Position numbers and translations under genes: made by a program. A DNA stretch of 64,000 nucleotides from CAWHYG01 sp963833505 (GTDB lineage Bacteria; Eisenbacteria; RBG-16-71-46; CAIMUX01). The stretch is taken from assembly GCA_963833505.1 (NCBI GenBank), contig CAWHYG010000004.1:62001-126000 (forward strand), written 5' to 3'. This document shows, in pieces, positions 17,765-26,782 of the stretch. Position 1 is the first letter of the stretch. Each line of letters begins with the position of its first letter. Under the pieces are notes generated by a model. That model was not told the DNA's origin. It ran no database searches and worked only from the letters and a program-made list of their open reading frames with translations.

Positions 17765-17840
17765 TGAGGCCCTGCGCCACGAGGAGTGAACTGCTTTCGA
17801 CAACCGGCGGGGGAGCGCCCATGGTCCGGGAGATCTGATC
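17730..17840 (+). repeat. Duplicated 3' end of the ATPase gene, including its stop codon
   Basis: 17730-17766 (the last coding bases and TGA) recurs at 17804-17840 with about five differences over 37 bp; the shared core is TGGTCCGGGAGAT. The second copy again carries TGA and lies just before the start of the next gene. Confidence 0.8.
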
Positions 17841-17841
17841 C

Positions 17842-19650
17842 TTGAACCCGGGAGCCGAACCGCCGGGCCCGGACGCGCGGGGATTCTCCCGGCGCTTCTC
17901 CGGCGTGCCCGGTCTTGATCGGCTGCGTTCCGTCTCCACCGGGAAGCTCCAGCTTCTCGTCATTGCGGCTCTGGTCGCGCTCTTCTGCGTGATCGGCCTC
18001 GCGCTCCTCCCGCCCGACACCTTCTTCGACTGTGACGGCGGTTCGAAGTACATCCTGGCCCGGGCGTTCCTCACCCACGATCCCGGCTTTCCTGCGCTTC
18101 CCTATCCGGGACGGTCGATCGATCCCGATCAGGAGTTCTTCCCCATCGACGAGATCTTCGCCCTCCGCGCCGGCGACTACGTCCTCTCCGCGTTTCCGAT
18201 CTACTTTCCGATCCTGAGCGCGCCCGGCCTGGCCCTCTTCGGGATGCGCGGGCTCCATCTCGTTCCGATCCTGGGCGCCGCGTTGGCGCTCCTTTTCTTC
18301 GCACGAATTGGACAATCGGTCGGCTGGTCCCGGCGATGGTCTCTCGGCGGCATCGCGCTTCTGGCGCTGGCCACGCCCTTCGCCTTCTATGCGTCCGCCT
18401 TCTGGGAGCACGTGCCGGCTCTGGCGCTCATCCTGGCGGGGATGGCCGTGTTCTTCGGCGGGGGCGAGGCGCGCACGGCGCCGAGGATGCTCGCGGCGGG
18501 TCTCTTGCTCGGCTTGAGCGCAATCCTGCGCCCGGAGTGCGCGTGGGCCGCGGCGGGAGTGGCGTTCGCCTGCTTCGTCGGTCGGATTGAAGGGCGCTGG
18601 CATTCGGATCCGGTGACCCCGGCCCTGCCCGGCTGGACGGGATTGATCGCTCTCGTGGCCGGAATCGGCGCGGGAATCGCCGCCCTGGGCTCCCTCAATC
18701 ATTTCGTCTACGGCCACGCGATCGGCCCGCACATCTTCGCGAACGTCATCGGGACGAGCATGCACCGAAGCTGGCTTCTCTGGCGGATGGCGGCCGGCAA
18801 GATCTCACCGGTCTGGACCGTTCCCGCCCTGGCGGCGCTCGCCGCCGGCCTTCTCCCCGGACGTTGGGGCCGATGGGTCCGGCTCGGGCTCGCCGGCGTC
18901 CTGGTCGTCCCGATCGTTCCTATGCTCGCCTTCCAGAGCCTGCCTCCTCACGGGCTGCACGGTCTGAGCGGCATCCTCGAGACGTCGCCGTTCCTCTTTC
19001 TGGTTTCGCTTCTGCGGCGAAATACGAAGGAGGATCTCCGAGGCGACCGGCACACGGCCTTTCTCGGCCGCGCCGCCGCCGCCGGCGCGGCCGGCGTGCT
19101 TCTCACCTCGCCGGTCGACGGAGGCTTGCAGGGAGGCGCGCGCTTCCTGCTTCCGGAGATGGCGATCGGGCTGGCCGCGCTGCTCTCGGCGCTTTCCTGT
19201 CGAGAGGCGGCCGGCGCGAGTGCCCGAGATCTCTCCCGGCGGTTGACGCGATGGATGGCGATCGCGTTCCTGATCGTCTCCTTGCCGCTGTCCTTGCGGG
19301 CTCTCCCCTATCTCGTCTATCGCGGCCGGCAGGTGGATCAGCCGGCGATCGATCGCCTCCGATCCCTGCCGGGCAACGCGGTCATCTTCACCAACAGCTA
19401 TGGTCCCCAGGAGCTGGCGGCGCTCTACTGGGAGCGCCCCTTCTTCCAGATCACCAGCGGCAGAAGCCTGACCCGGCTCGCGACCCGGCTGGGCCAGGCC
19501 GGAAACCGGGGGTTCATCCTTGTGACCCGGCCGGACGTCGATCCCGGCCCCGTCCTTCCTTCGTCCGGGGCAAACGCGGTCCGCTGGGTGCGGGAACGGG
19601 ATGTGAAAGTGTCGGACTACCGGATCGGCGCCTACGCCGGCGTTCGATGA
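17842..19650 (+). CDS. Polytopic membrane protein, possible GT-C type glycosyltransferase
   Basis: A 602-residue protein with roughly ten to twelve hydrophobic segments. The topology resembles GT-C glycosyltransferases: after the first membrane helix there is an acidic loop (PPDTFFDCDGGSKYILARAF), and the chain ends in a soluble domain (AVIFTNSYGPQELAALYW, GFILVTRPDVDPG). I see no diagnostic family motif, so substrate and reaction are unknown. TTG at 17842 is the likely start, with GGGAG upstream; no better ATG or GTG with a ribosome site was found. It follows the ATPase by 77 bp, a space filled by the duplicated gene end. Confidence 0.6.
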   Translation: MNPGAEPPGPDARGFSRRFSGVPGLDRLRSVSTGKLQLLVIAALVALFCVIGLALLPPDTFFDCDGGSKYILARAFLTHDPGFPALPYPGRSIDPDQEFFPIDEIFALRAGDYVLSAFPIYFPILSAPGLALFGMRGLHLVPILGAALALLFFARIGQSVGWSRRWSLGGIALLALATPFAFYASAFWEHVPALALILAGMAVFFGGGEARTAPRMLAAGLLLGLSAILRPECAWAAAGVAFACFVGRIEGRWHSDPVTPALPGWTGLIALVAGIGAGIAALGSLNHFVYGHAIGPHIFANVIGTSMHRSWLLWRMAAGKISPVWTVPALAALAAGLLPGRWGRWVRLGLAGVLVVPIVPMLAFQSLPPHGLHGLSGILETSPFLFLVSLLRRNTKEDLRGDRHTAFLGRAAAAGAAGVLLTSPVDGGLQGGARFLLPEMAIGLAALLSALSCREAAGASARDLSRRLTRWMAIAFLIVSLPLSLRALPYLVYRGRQVDQPAIDRLRSLPGNAVIFTNSYGPQELAALYWERPFFQITSGRSLTRLATRLGQAGNRGFILVTRPDVDPGPVLPSSGANAVRWVRERDVKVSDYRIGAYAGVR

Positions 19651-19755
19651 GGAGCGCTACGGGACGCTGAACGAGGAGCGTCCGCCGGCGATGCCGTCTG
19701 ACGTCGAGTGGCGTAGGTCGCCCCGGAGCGCTACTGCACGTTGAACCAGGAAGCG
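19651..19755 (-). repeat. Duplicated 3' end of the DUF6754-like gene
   Basis: 19725-19755, covering the last codons and stop of the minus-strand gene, recurs at 19651-19680 with the shared core GGAGCGCTAC and a similar TGAAC/AGGA tail. The second copy also carries the TAG stop. Confidence 0.7.
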
Positions 19756-20960
19756 ATGTCGAAAAGGTGGGCCGTCTCGATCACGACGCCCAGGATGAGC
19801 AGCGCCAGGATGATCGCCTTGCCGATGTCCTGGCCCTTCAGGCTTCCAAGCTGCCGCGGCTCGCGGGAGAGATAGGCGCCGGCCATGAACAGCTCTTCCC
19901 CGATCAGGGTGTAGTCGCAGGCCGCGACGAAGAAGGGAAGCTGGCTCGGCTCCGCCGTCCCGGCGATCTGGATCGCGCCGATGGAGTTGCCGTTCTCCGC
20001 CAGGATGAGCGCCTCGGCGTAGAAGGAGCCCTGCAGAAAGATCGTGGCCGGCTTCTCCCGGATCATCAGCCCTTCGAGGGCGGCGGCGTAGCCGAACTGG
20101 TCGTCGGTGACGTAGTAGACCATGCCGTCGCTGTAGTCGTCGGGGCGCCCGGCGGCCAGGTAGGCCTCCTTGACCGTTTCGCGTCCGGCCACCATCACCA
20201 GGGAACGCGAGACCGGGACGGCCAGCGGCGTTTCGTACTCGGCCGTCAGCCGGGCGACCCGGCCCAGGATCGCGATCGAGGCCAGGGTCTGCACGTTGTC
20301 CATGTCCCCGGTTCCCGGAATGTACAGGATCCGCTTCCCCATCTCGGTGGCGCGTCCCACGGCCTCGTCGACCGAGTCCATCCCGGCGATCTTGCGGATG
20401 AAGATGTTCGCGCCCCGGCGGGCCCGCTCGATGTACACCATGATGAGGACCGAGAGGATGACGACGGCGATGAGGGCATTGATCCGGCCGGTGTGGAACC
20501 ACTGCGCCTTCGCCTCGGCCGGCCCGGACGCTCCCGAGGGCGCCGCCAGATCCCGGTGCAGGGTTTCGACTTTGTAATAGTAGGGCTTGCCGTTGATCAC
20601 CTTGTCGTCGATGTACTCCGACGTCTGGGACGGAACCTCGCCGACCGGCTGGAACTCCCCGGAGGGAGACTCGGCGCGGAACACCCGGTAGCCCGTGACC
20701 AGGGAATTCGCGTTCGCTTCCTCGCCTTCCGCGGGTTTCCGATCGTCGGTCGAGAGGGTCCAGTCGATCGTGATGCTGCCCCCCACGTCATTGGGCGTGT
20801 CGGAAACCTGCACGCCGGTGGGCGGAGCCGGAATGGAGTCGGCGGGCGCGGCGACAGCACGGCCAGAGACAGCGGCGGAAGCGGCGCCAGGCAGGATCAA
20901 CAGCGCGAGTACCGCGACTCCAAACGCCCAAACCACTCGCGGCGCCAGCCGTCCTCGCAC
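19731..20960 (-). CDS. FN3-domain membrane protein resembling DUF6754 (paralogue 2)
   Basis: A 409-residue protein. Signal peptide (WAFGVAVLALLILPGAASAA), then one fibronectin type III-like domain (PPTGVQVSDTPNDVGGSITI to NGKPYYYKVETLHRD), a transmembrane helix (INALIAVVILSVLIMVYIE), a conserved globular part (GMDSVDEAVGRATEMGKRIL, IPGTGDMDNVQTLASIAILG, SLVMVAGRETVKEAYLAAGR) and a C-terminal membrane helix before FDIASWFNVQ. It is closely paralogous to 23302..24609 over the whole length. GTG at 20960 follows AGGGAGAACG. It is the last gene of a five-gene minus-strand cassette. Function unknown; the large conserved domain probably faces the cytoplasm. Confidence 0.75.
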   Translation of the reverse strand: MRGRLAPRVVWAFGVAVLALLILPGAASAAVSGRAVAAPADSIPAPPTGVQVSDTPNDVGGSITIDWTLSTDDRKPAEGEEANANSLVTGYRVFRAESPSGEFQPVGEVPSQTSEYIDDKVINGKPYYYKVETLHRDLAAPSGASGPAEAKAQWFHTGRINALIAVVILSVLIMVYIERARRGANIFIRKIAGMDSVDEAVGRATEMGKRILYIPGTGDMDNVQTLASIAILGRVARLTAEYETPLAVPVSRSLVMVAGRETVKEAYLAAGRPDDYSDGMVYYVTDDQFGYAAALEGLMIREKPATIFLQGSFYAEALILAENGNSIGAIQIAGTAEPSQLPFFVAACDYTLIGEELFMAGAYLSREPRQLGSLKGQDIGKAIILALLILGVVIETAHLFDIASWFNVQ

Positions 20961-21031
20961 CGTTCTCCCTCCGTCGCGTCCGGAATCGTCACCTGGCGTA
21001 GAGCGATTCAGGGTTACTCCGATTCGCCCGG

Positions 21032-21728
21032 TCAGTGAATCAGCCCCAGCCAGTTGCCGGCCAGGAAATCCATCCGACCGATCAGAAGGGACATACGGCT
21101 CATGACCGTATATCCGAACGAAGCGCCGAACGTGACCATGAGGAAGAAGATCCCGATCCGGGCCAGGGCTCCGGCCAGGTGCTTGTGCTCCACCGAGAAG
21201 AAGAAATAGACCAGCCCGGTGAAGGTCCCCACGAAGATGTACAGCGGGTTCCAGTACCCGTCCCGATCCAGGAAGGGCAGCGGCAGGGTCCAGAGGTGCT
21301 TCCAGAACGAGGCGGTGACCACCGGCACCAGGGTGTCATGGATCTGGTTGATGGCGTTGGACTGCAGATAGGTGATGAGATAAAGGCCGGCCGTCGACCC
21401 GACGATGAAGGCCAGCGGCCAGCGCGAGATCCATCCTCCCTTGGGCAGGAGGCGCATCAGCATCATGGCGCCGAGGATCCCGGCCGGCATGTACAACCAG
21501 CGCTGGTCGACGAAGTGCGTCGTAGGCAGGGCCACGATGGCGTCCCGCAGGTTCAGGACCAGCTTGGGCCAGAATGTTCTGCCAGAAGAGGCTGACGAAC
21601 CAGTAGCCGGCCGAAACCCCCACGAAGATCGCCTCGCAGAGCTTGTAGACCGGATTGTCCTTGTACAGGAACGAGAGGATCCCCAGCGTGAGAAACGCGC
21701 CAATCCAGACTCCGATCAGGTGGCTCAC
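21032..21728 (-). pseudogene. Small polytopic membrane protein of the DUF6754-like cassette, with a +1 frameshift
   Basis: Two frames combine into a 231-residue protein with about five membrane helices. The first frame runs MSHLIGVWIGAFLTLGILSF to YWFVSLFWQN, and the second continues FWPKLVLNLRDAIVALP to the terminal MSRMSLLIGRMDFLAGNW. At the junction the minus strand reads CAGAACATTCTGG, and CAGAACTTCTGG (Gln-Asn-Phe-Trp) would restore the frame, so T at 21575 on the plus strand is extra. GTG at 21728 overlaps the stop of the upstream gene by 4 bp. Conservation after the break argues for a recent event or consensus error. Function unknown. Confidence 0.7.
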
Positions 21729-22579
21729 GCCGCGACCTCCCCTTTATTGCGCCGCCGGCTGACGAAGTAGGCGATGTTCCCGACGATGATGAAAAGCACC
21801 ACCACGATATGGGCGAACGACTGGGAGAGCATGAACTTCATGCCCTTGCCCGGAAAGCCCGTGGCCTCCTCGTATTCCGCCGCGCCCTTCATGCCGCCGA
21901 GCAGGCCGATCATCTGGCGCGGAAAGTAGGGGTAGACCTGGGGCACCTGGACGGCGGTCGAACCGGACGCGATCACGGCGTGGAACCGGTCGCCCGCGAA
22001 CTGCACCCACTCGACCGTGCCGGGCGACCCGGCCGAGATCTCGAAGACGAAGGCGATCGAGTTGAAGTCCTCGACCCCCTGCATGATCGGGAACTGGGAG
22101 ATCAGCCGGCCGCTCGAGTCGCGCGGAAAGACCGCCGGGATGCCCGAGCCCATGCGCTGGATGACGACCTCGTTGCCCGACTGGAAGCCCAGGTTGATGT
22201 AATCGACCCCGTACTGCGGGTGTTCCGCCACTACGCGCGGATCGCGAAGCGCGTCCACCAGGGCCTGGTCGGCCTGCTGCGGGCCCTGGGGCCACAGGCC
22301 CATGATGATGACGCGCAGATGCCGCGTGAAGGCCTGCTTCAGAAACGTCACCGCCATGGGCTGCAGCTCGGCGGCGGTGCCGGGGTCATAGTCGCAGGCC
22401 AGGAGCACCTTCGATCCCGCCGGGAGACTGGCCATCTTCCGGTAGAGCCCGTTGACCTCGGGCGTGACCTCCATCTTCTGCTCGAGATGCAGGAAAAGGG
22501 GCAGCGCGACGGCGGTCCCGATCAGGAGGTAGATCCAGCGGCGGTCCAGCCGGAGGGCCTTGTCCAGCAGCGACATCAT
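21725..22579 (-). CDS. Bitopic membrane protein of the DUF6754-like cassette
   Basis: A 284-residue protein with a membrane helix near the N-terminus (WIYLLIGTAVALPLFLHL) and one near the C-terminus (AHIVVVLFIIVGNIAYFV), so the central about 200 residues form one soluble domain, probably outside the cytoplasm. That domain contains GSKVLLACDYDPGTAAEL, VIIMGLWPQGPQQAD and PQYGVDYINLGFQSGNEVVI, and ends YFPRQMIGLLGGMKGAAEYE. The alternation of beta strands and helices suggests an alpha/beta fold, but I do not recognise the family. ATG at 22579 overlaps the upstream TGA. Confidence 0.75.
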   Translation of the reverse strand: MMSLLDKALRLDRRWIYLLIGTAVALPLFLHLEQKMEVTPEVNGLYRKMASLPAGSKVLLACDYDPGTAAELQPMAVTFLKQAFTRHLRVIIMGLWPQGPQQADQALVDALRDPRVVAEHPQYGVDYINLGFQSGNEVVIQRMGSGIPAVFPRDSSGRLISQFPIMQGVEDFNSIAFVFEISAGSPGTVEWVQFAGDRFHAVIASGSTAVQVPQVYPYFPRQMIGLLGGMKGAAEYEEATGFPGKGMKFMLSQSFAHIVVVLFIIVGNIAYFVSRRRNKGEVAA

Positions 22580-23229
22580 TCACCTCCCAGGTGCGACTTC
22601 TCGATGCCGAGAATGAGTCGGAGGCTGGTCGAGACGATCCCCAGGGCGATCCCGATCATGATGGCCCGCTGTCCGGCCTTGTTCGGGACGTTCATGACCC
22701 AGTTGGCGAAATTGGAGAGCCGGTACCCCTCGGGCAGGAAGTGGGTCAGGCTGTCCCCGACGGGGACGCGGCCGAGCATGACGAGGAAGCCAGCCACGAG
22801 CAGGAGCGTCGCCTCGCGGTTGCGCGCGCGGAAGGCGCGGTAGGAGGCGCTGGCCACGTAGAAGGCCAGCATCGCGAACATGGTGGCGGAAAGCGGATTG
22901 TAGACGTTCTCGTAGATCCAGTCGAAGCCCGTCCCGAGGTCCTGGAAGTGGGTGCCGTGGCTGAAGAAGAATCCCACGATCACGGTGGCGAAGAACCCGG
23001 CCACGATCACGAGGGCATAGGGCCAGCCGCGTTCCTTCTTGTACACTTGATCGCCCGAGACCTTCATCAGGTTGAGCGCCCCCAGCCAGATGGCGAAGGC
23101 GGCGATGATCTGGATCCAGTCGTTCAGGAGGTTCTGGATCAGTGAAAACGGCCAGTGCGGCACGAAGAACTGCACCACGTAGGCGATGCCGACGATGCCG
23201 GTGAGCAGGATGGGGACTCTCCGCTTCAC
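22576..23229 (-). CDS. Polytopic membrane protein of the DUF6754-like cassette
   Basis: A 217-residue protein of about six membrane helices (e.g. VPILLTGIVGIAYVVQFFVP, WPYALVIVAGFFATVIVGFF, LSATMFAMLAFYVASASYRA). Between them is the loop SHGTHFQDLGTGFDWIYENV. GTG at 23229 follows AGGGAGAAAT. The TGA overlaps the next ATG, so translation is coupled to the following gene. No known family recognised. Confidence 0.75.
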   Translation of the reverse strand: MKRRVPILLTGIVGIAYVVQFFVPHWPFSLIQNLLNDWIQIIAAFAIWLGALNLMKVSGDQVYKKERGWPYALVIVAGFFATVIVGFFFSHGTHFQDLGTGFDWIYENVYNPLSATMFAMLAFYVASASYRAFRARNREATLLLVAGFLVMLGRVPVGDSLTHFLPEGYRLSNFANWVMNVPNKAGQRAIMIGIALGIVSTSLRLILGIEKSHLGGE

Positions 23230-23301
23230 GATTTCTCCCTAGGAAGCCCGGCGCCCGCTCGGGCGCCGAAGGACGGGATTTGCCGCGCCATGCCCGACCA
23301 T

Positions 23302-24609
23302 TCAGTTGACCACGAAGAGCTTGGAAAAGTCGAACAGGTGGGCGGTCTGGATCAGGATGCCGACCAGGAGCAGGATCAGGATGATGGCCTTCCCCATGTC
23401 CTGGCCCTTGAGGCTGCCGAGCTGCCGGGGCTCGTGCGACAGGTAGGCGCCGGCCACGAACAGCTCCTCCCCGATCAGCGTGTAGTCGCAGGCGGCCACG
23501 AAGAAAGGAAGCTGGGCCGGCATGGCGGTTCCCGCGATCTGGATCGCGCCGATCGAGTTGCCCGTCTCGGCCAGGATGAGCGCCTCGGCGTAGAAGGCGC
23601 CCTGCATGAAGATCGTGGCCGGCCTCTCCCGGACCATCAGCCCCTCGAGGGCGGCGGCGTAACCGAACTGGTCGTCGGTCATATAGTAAACCATGCTATC
23701 GCTGTAGGAGTCGGGGCGTCCGGCGGAGAGGTAGGACTCCTTGACGGTCTCACGGGACGCCACCATGACCAGCGACTTGGATACGGGCACCTCCAGCGGA
23801 GTCTCGTACTGCGCCGTCATCCGGGCCACGCGCCCGAGGATGGCGATGCCGGCCAGGGTCTGGACGTTGTCCATGTCCATCGTGCCGGGAATGAAGAGGA
23901 TCTTCTTCCCCATCTCCGTGGCCCGGCCCACCGCCTCGTCCACCGCTTCCAGACCGGCGATGCTCCGGATGAAGACGTTGCCTCCCCTTCGCACCTTCTC
24001 GATGAAATAGATGACCAGCGAGGAGAGGATCACCAGGGCGATCAGGGCGTTCAAACGCCCCATGTGAAACCACTGCGCCCGGGACACCGCAGGACCGGCG
24101 ACCGGGGAGGCCGCGGTCTCCGTCCCCCGGCGGGCCTCGATCTGGTAGTAATAGGCGGTCCCATCGCGGACGCTGTCGGTGTCGACGAACTCGGTGACGC
24201 CCTGGGGCGTATCCCCCACCCGGCGGAACGGCCCGCCCGGCGAGGAGGATCGCAGCACGTCGTAGCCTTTGAATTCCGTCTGATCCGGCTGGTCGGCGGG
24301 AGAGAGGGTCCAGTCGAGAGTGATGCTGCCGCCGACGTCGTTCGGCGTGTCCTTCGCCGTCAACCCGGCGGGAGGCGGTAGAGCCGGGGCCGGCGCGGCG
24401 GAGACCGCGCCGCCGGGCGTCTCGGATCCTGGCTGGGGCGAAGAAGGAGGCGCCTCCTGGGCGACGGCACCGGCGGAGGGTTGCGCGAGGCCGGCGGCGC
24501 CGGCGCATCGCGGAGCGGCCAAGGCCAAGCCGGCCAACACGGTGGAGATGAGGAAGATGGCGCCCGGAGACCGTTTCCACACACAGGTCGCGGTCCCGGA
24601 ACGGATCAT
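23302..24609 (-). CDS. FN3-domain membrane protein resembling DUF6754 (paralogue 1)
   Basis: A 435-residue paralogue of 19731..20960 and the first gene of the cassette. Layout: N-terminal signal/anchor (GAIFLISTVLAGLALAAPRC), a Pro/Ala-rich linker, an FN3-like domain starting GLTAKDTPNDVGGSITLDW, a membrane helix (LNALIALVILSSLVIYFIE), the conserved domain (GLEAVDEAVGRATEMGKKIL, FIPGTMDMDNVQTLAGIAIL, DDQFGYAAALEGLMVRERPA, GNSIGAIQIAGTAMPAQLPF) and a final helix. The linker is longer and more repetitive than in its paralogue. Having two copies that differ mainly outside the conserved domain suggests a hetero-oligomer. Function unknown. Confidence 0.75.
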   Translation of the reverse strand: MIRSGTATCVWKRSPGAIFLISTVLAGLALAAPRCAGAAGLAQPSAGAVAQEAPPSSPQPGSETPGGAVSAAPAPALPPPAGLTAKDTPNDVGGSITLDWTLSPADQPDQTEFKGYDVLRSSSPGGPFRRVGDTPQGVTEFVDTDSVRDGTAYYYQIEARRGTETAASPVAGPAVSRAQWFHMGRLNALIALVILSSLVIYFIEKVRRGGNVFIRSIAGLEAVDEAVGRATEMGKKILFIPGTMDMDNVQTLAGIAILGRVARMTAQYETPLEVPVSKSLVMVASRETVKESYLSAGRPDSYSDSMVYYMTDDQFGYAAALEGLMVRERPATIFMQGAFYAEALILAETGNSIGAIQIAGTAMPAQLPFFVAACDYTLIGEELFVAGAYLSHEPRQLGSLKGQDMGKAIILILLLVGILIQTAHLFDFSKLFVVN

Positions 24610-24750
24610 CCGATGCCCCCTTGTGCCCTCGCCGGCGGTTCGGGAAAACGACCGGCGCGGCCTCGCCGATTCGGAGAGAGCATGACCGGGAAACCGGATT
24701 CCGTCAACCGCCGAGGCGGCGCCGCTCCGATCTCGGTCCGCGGCGCGCGC

Positions 24751-24945
24751 CGCCAGGGGGAAAACTCGGGGGCCGGGACGTGGTGCCCGCCGCCATCAGC
24801 CCAGCGAGAGCTTGGGGAACGGGATGCTGCGCCCGCCACCATCAGCCCAGCGAGAGGCAGCGTCCTCCGCCAGGACGAAAACTCGGGGAACGGAACGTGG
24901 CGCCCGCCGCTATCCTCCCAGCGAGAACTCCGGGATCGGGATGCG
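24751..24945 (-). repeat. Imperfect repeats derived from the 3' end of the porin gene
   Basis: The gene-end block CGCCCGCC...CCCAGCGAGA (24901-24926 on the plus strand, including the stop) recurs at 24831-24856 and 24785-24810. The block CGCCAGG/AAAACTCGGG/CGGGA-CGTGG at 24751-24783 recurs at 24868-24900. They fill most of the 300-bp gap 24610-24909, in which no gene is seen. Confidence 0.75.
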
Positions 24946-26571
24946 CAGGCCGAATCGGATCTGGGTGACCTTCTTCTGGTACTTCGCGGTGCCGTTGATC
25001 AGGTACCCGGCGGCATCCTCTGGATTGAACATCCCGGCGTCGAGCGTCAGGATGACGTTCTGGTCCACCGTCCACTCCAGGGTGGCATCCATCTCCGATC
25101 CCAGCGCGGTAGAGGCGCCCCGGGGCGCCTTCTTCCCGCTCCCGTAGGCAACGAGCCCGTAGTCACGACCGTACTCGGTATCCAGCAGGGAGTCGGGGGT
25201 CCCGGGCACAAGTCCGGGCGTGATCCTGCCGTCGCCGTTCAGGTCCTTCCACGGATGCAGCGCCTTGGCGGCCCGGATGATCGAGTAGCTGGCGAAGAGG
25301 CGCAGATTCTGGCGGACCCGGTAGGCCGCATTCCCTTGGAAAAGGCGGGTGTTGTCGAGGCCCCGATATCCGCGGCTATAGGGATTGGACAGGCCTTCAG
25401 GCATGAGGCCGCGCTCATCCAGGGCGAGACCGTGGCCCCAGATCTGGGTCACCGAGAAATGCCCCTGGTTCTTCAGGGAATTGAAGTTGCCGTTGCCGGA
25501 AAAGAGACTGTCGTCGCCCGAGCCCATGAGGAGGACGCCCCCGATGGTGAGCTTCGCCAGGTCCACGCGGAGCCGGCCGAAGATATTCGTCCCTTTGAGC
25601 GTGCCGTTGTTCACGTCGTGCAGCTCGAGGAGTCCGGAATTCTCGTTCTTGATCCGGTCCTTCCCGCTCAGCATGTCGCCTTCGAAGTCGAGACGGGCCA
25701 GGCTGCGTCCGAGGTGTCCGGCCAGCCCGAATACCGTGGCGCGGGAGATGTTCGGCTCGAAGCGGGCATCGAGGGACCCTGCCTCGTCGGGCAGGTAGGA
25801 GGACTTCGTGCTGTCTCCGGCAGCCCGGTCCGCATACCAGAGCAGGAAGGGATTCAGGAAGAGCGAGCGCTGCTCCCCGCCGTAGCGCCACTCGGCATAG
25901 CCGAGGTCCGCCCCCTGGGCTCGGGTGGCCGTATCCGGCACCGCGTATCCGCGGCTGCTCGCGCCCTCGAGGACCTTCGCGTAGCCGAGGCCCAGCGACG
26001 ACCCCTTGATGTCGCGATAGACCTGGACGCCGTCTCCGTCCATATCGAGCACCAGCAGGTTTCCCAGGCCGAATTTCTGCCGCCCGATATACCAGCGGGT
26101 CTTGGTCCGGGCGTTGCGATAGGCCAGGTAGGCCCAATAGAAACGGAGATGGAGATAGTCGGTCCGGCTGTTGAAGAGATCGGACAGCCCCGGCGTTTCC
26201 TGGTCCTGCGTGGACTTGTCGAGCGCCCAGTCGCCGTGAGCCAACGACAGGTCGAGGTTCAGGTTCAGGTTGTCAGCCAGGATGACCCGCGGATAAAGCT
26301 CGAGGTTCTGGATCCACCGCGTGTTGTACCCCGTGGCGGACTTGCTGACGCTGTCGGCGCTCTCCGCTCCGAGCAGGAAGTTCTTCTGGAGAAAGACGTC
26401 GGATTCGAAATCCCCGCGAAGCGTCAGCCTTGACCGGAGACCGGCCGGAGCCGTTCCGGAGGGCGTTCCGCCGCCTCCCTCCTGAGCCCGCAGCCCTTCC
26501 GGGGCCGCCATCCAGACCATCAAGCCCAGAGTGACCGCCCAGAAGGCTCCGAATCTGCCGACCCGCTTCAT
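24910..26571 (-). CDS. Outer-membrane beta-barrel protein, alginate-export/porin-like
   Basis: A 553-residue exported protein. ATG at 26571 follows AAAGGAG and opens a signal peptide (RFGAFWAVTLGLMVWMAAPE, then LRAQEG). The rest is alternating amphipathic strands typical of a large barrel, e.g. NTRWIQNLELYPRVILADNL, RFYWAYLAYRNARTKTRWYI followed by GRQKFGLGN, and the terminal strands VTQIRFGLRIPIPEF. The GRQ segment after an aromatic strand is common in alginate-export-type barrels. Substrate unknown. It lies between the cobalamin-receptor genes and the DUF6754-like cassette, all on the same strand, but 211- and 300-bp gaps argue for separate transcripts. Confidence 0.7.
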   Translation of the reverse strand: MKRVGRFGAFWAVTLGLMVWMAAPEGLRAQEGGGGTPSGTAPAGLRSRLTLRGDFESDVFLQKNFLLGAESADSVSKSATGYNTRWIQNLELYPRVILADNLNLNLDLSLAHGDWALDKSTQDQETPGLSDLFNSRTDYLHLRFYWAYLAYRNARTKTRWYIGRQKFGLGNLLVLDMDGDGVQVYRDIKGSSLGLGYAKVLEGASSRGYAVPDTATRAQGADLGYAEWRYGGEQRSLFLNPFLLWYADRAAGDSTKSSYLPDEAGSLDARFEPNISRATVFGLAGHLGRSLARLDFEGDMLSGKDRIKNENSGLLELHDVNNGTLKGTNIFGRLRVDLAKLTIGGVLLMGSGDDSLFSGNGNFNSLKNQGHFSVTQIWGHGLALDERGLMPEGLSNPYSRGYRGLDNTRLFQGNAAYRVRQNLRLFASYSIIRAAKALHPWKDLNGDGRITPGLVPGTPDSLLDTEYGRDYGLVAYGSGKKAPRGASTALGSEMDATLEWTVDQNVILTLDAGMFNPEDAAGYLINGTAKYQKKVTQIRFGLRIPIPEFSLGG

Positions 26572-26782
26572 TCCCAACTCCTTTCCCGGATCACCCGACC
26601 GCACCCGGACCGGGCGTATCTTATCCGCCAGGGCGTTGGGATCCAGCTATTTCGTTGTCGCGGCGACGTTCCCGCCTGGCTGGCTGGGGCCAGGCGGCTC
26701 GCCCCACTGGAAGTGCGAGTTCGGAGCACCGTCGCCGGTCCAGCGTGGCGGCCCGGTACGCTCGCCGAGCCGGTTCACCTGG

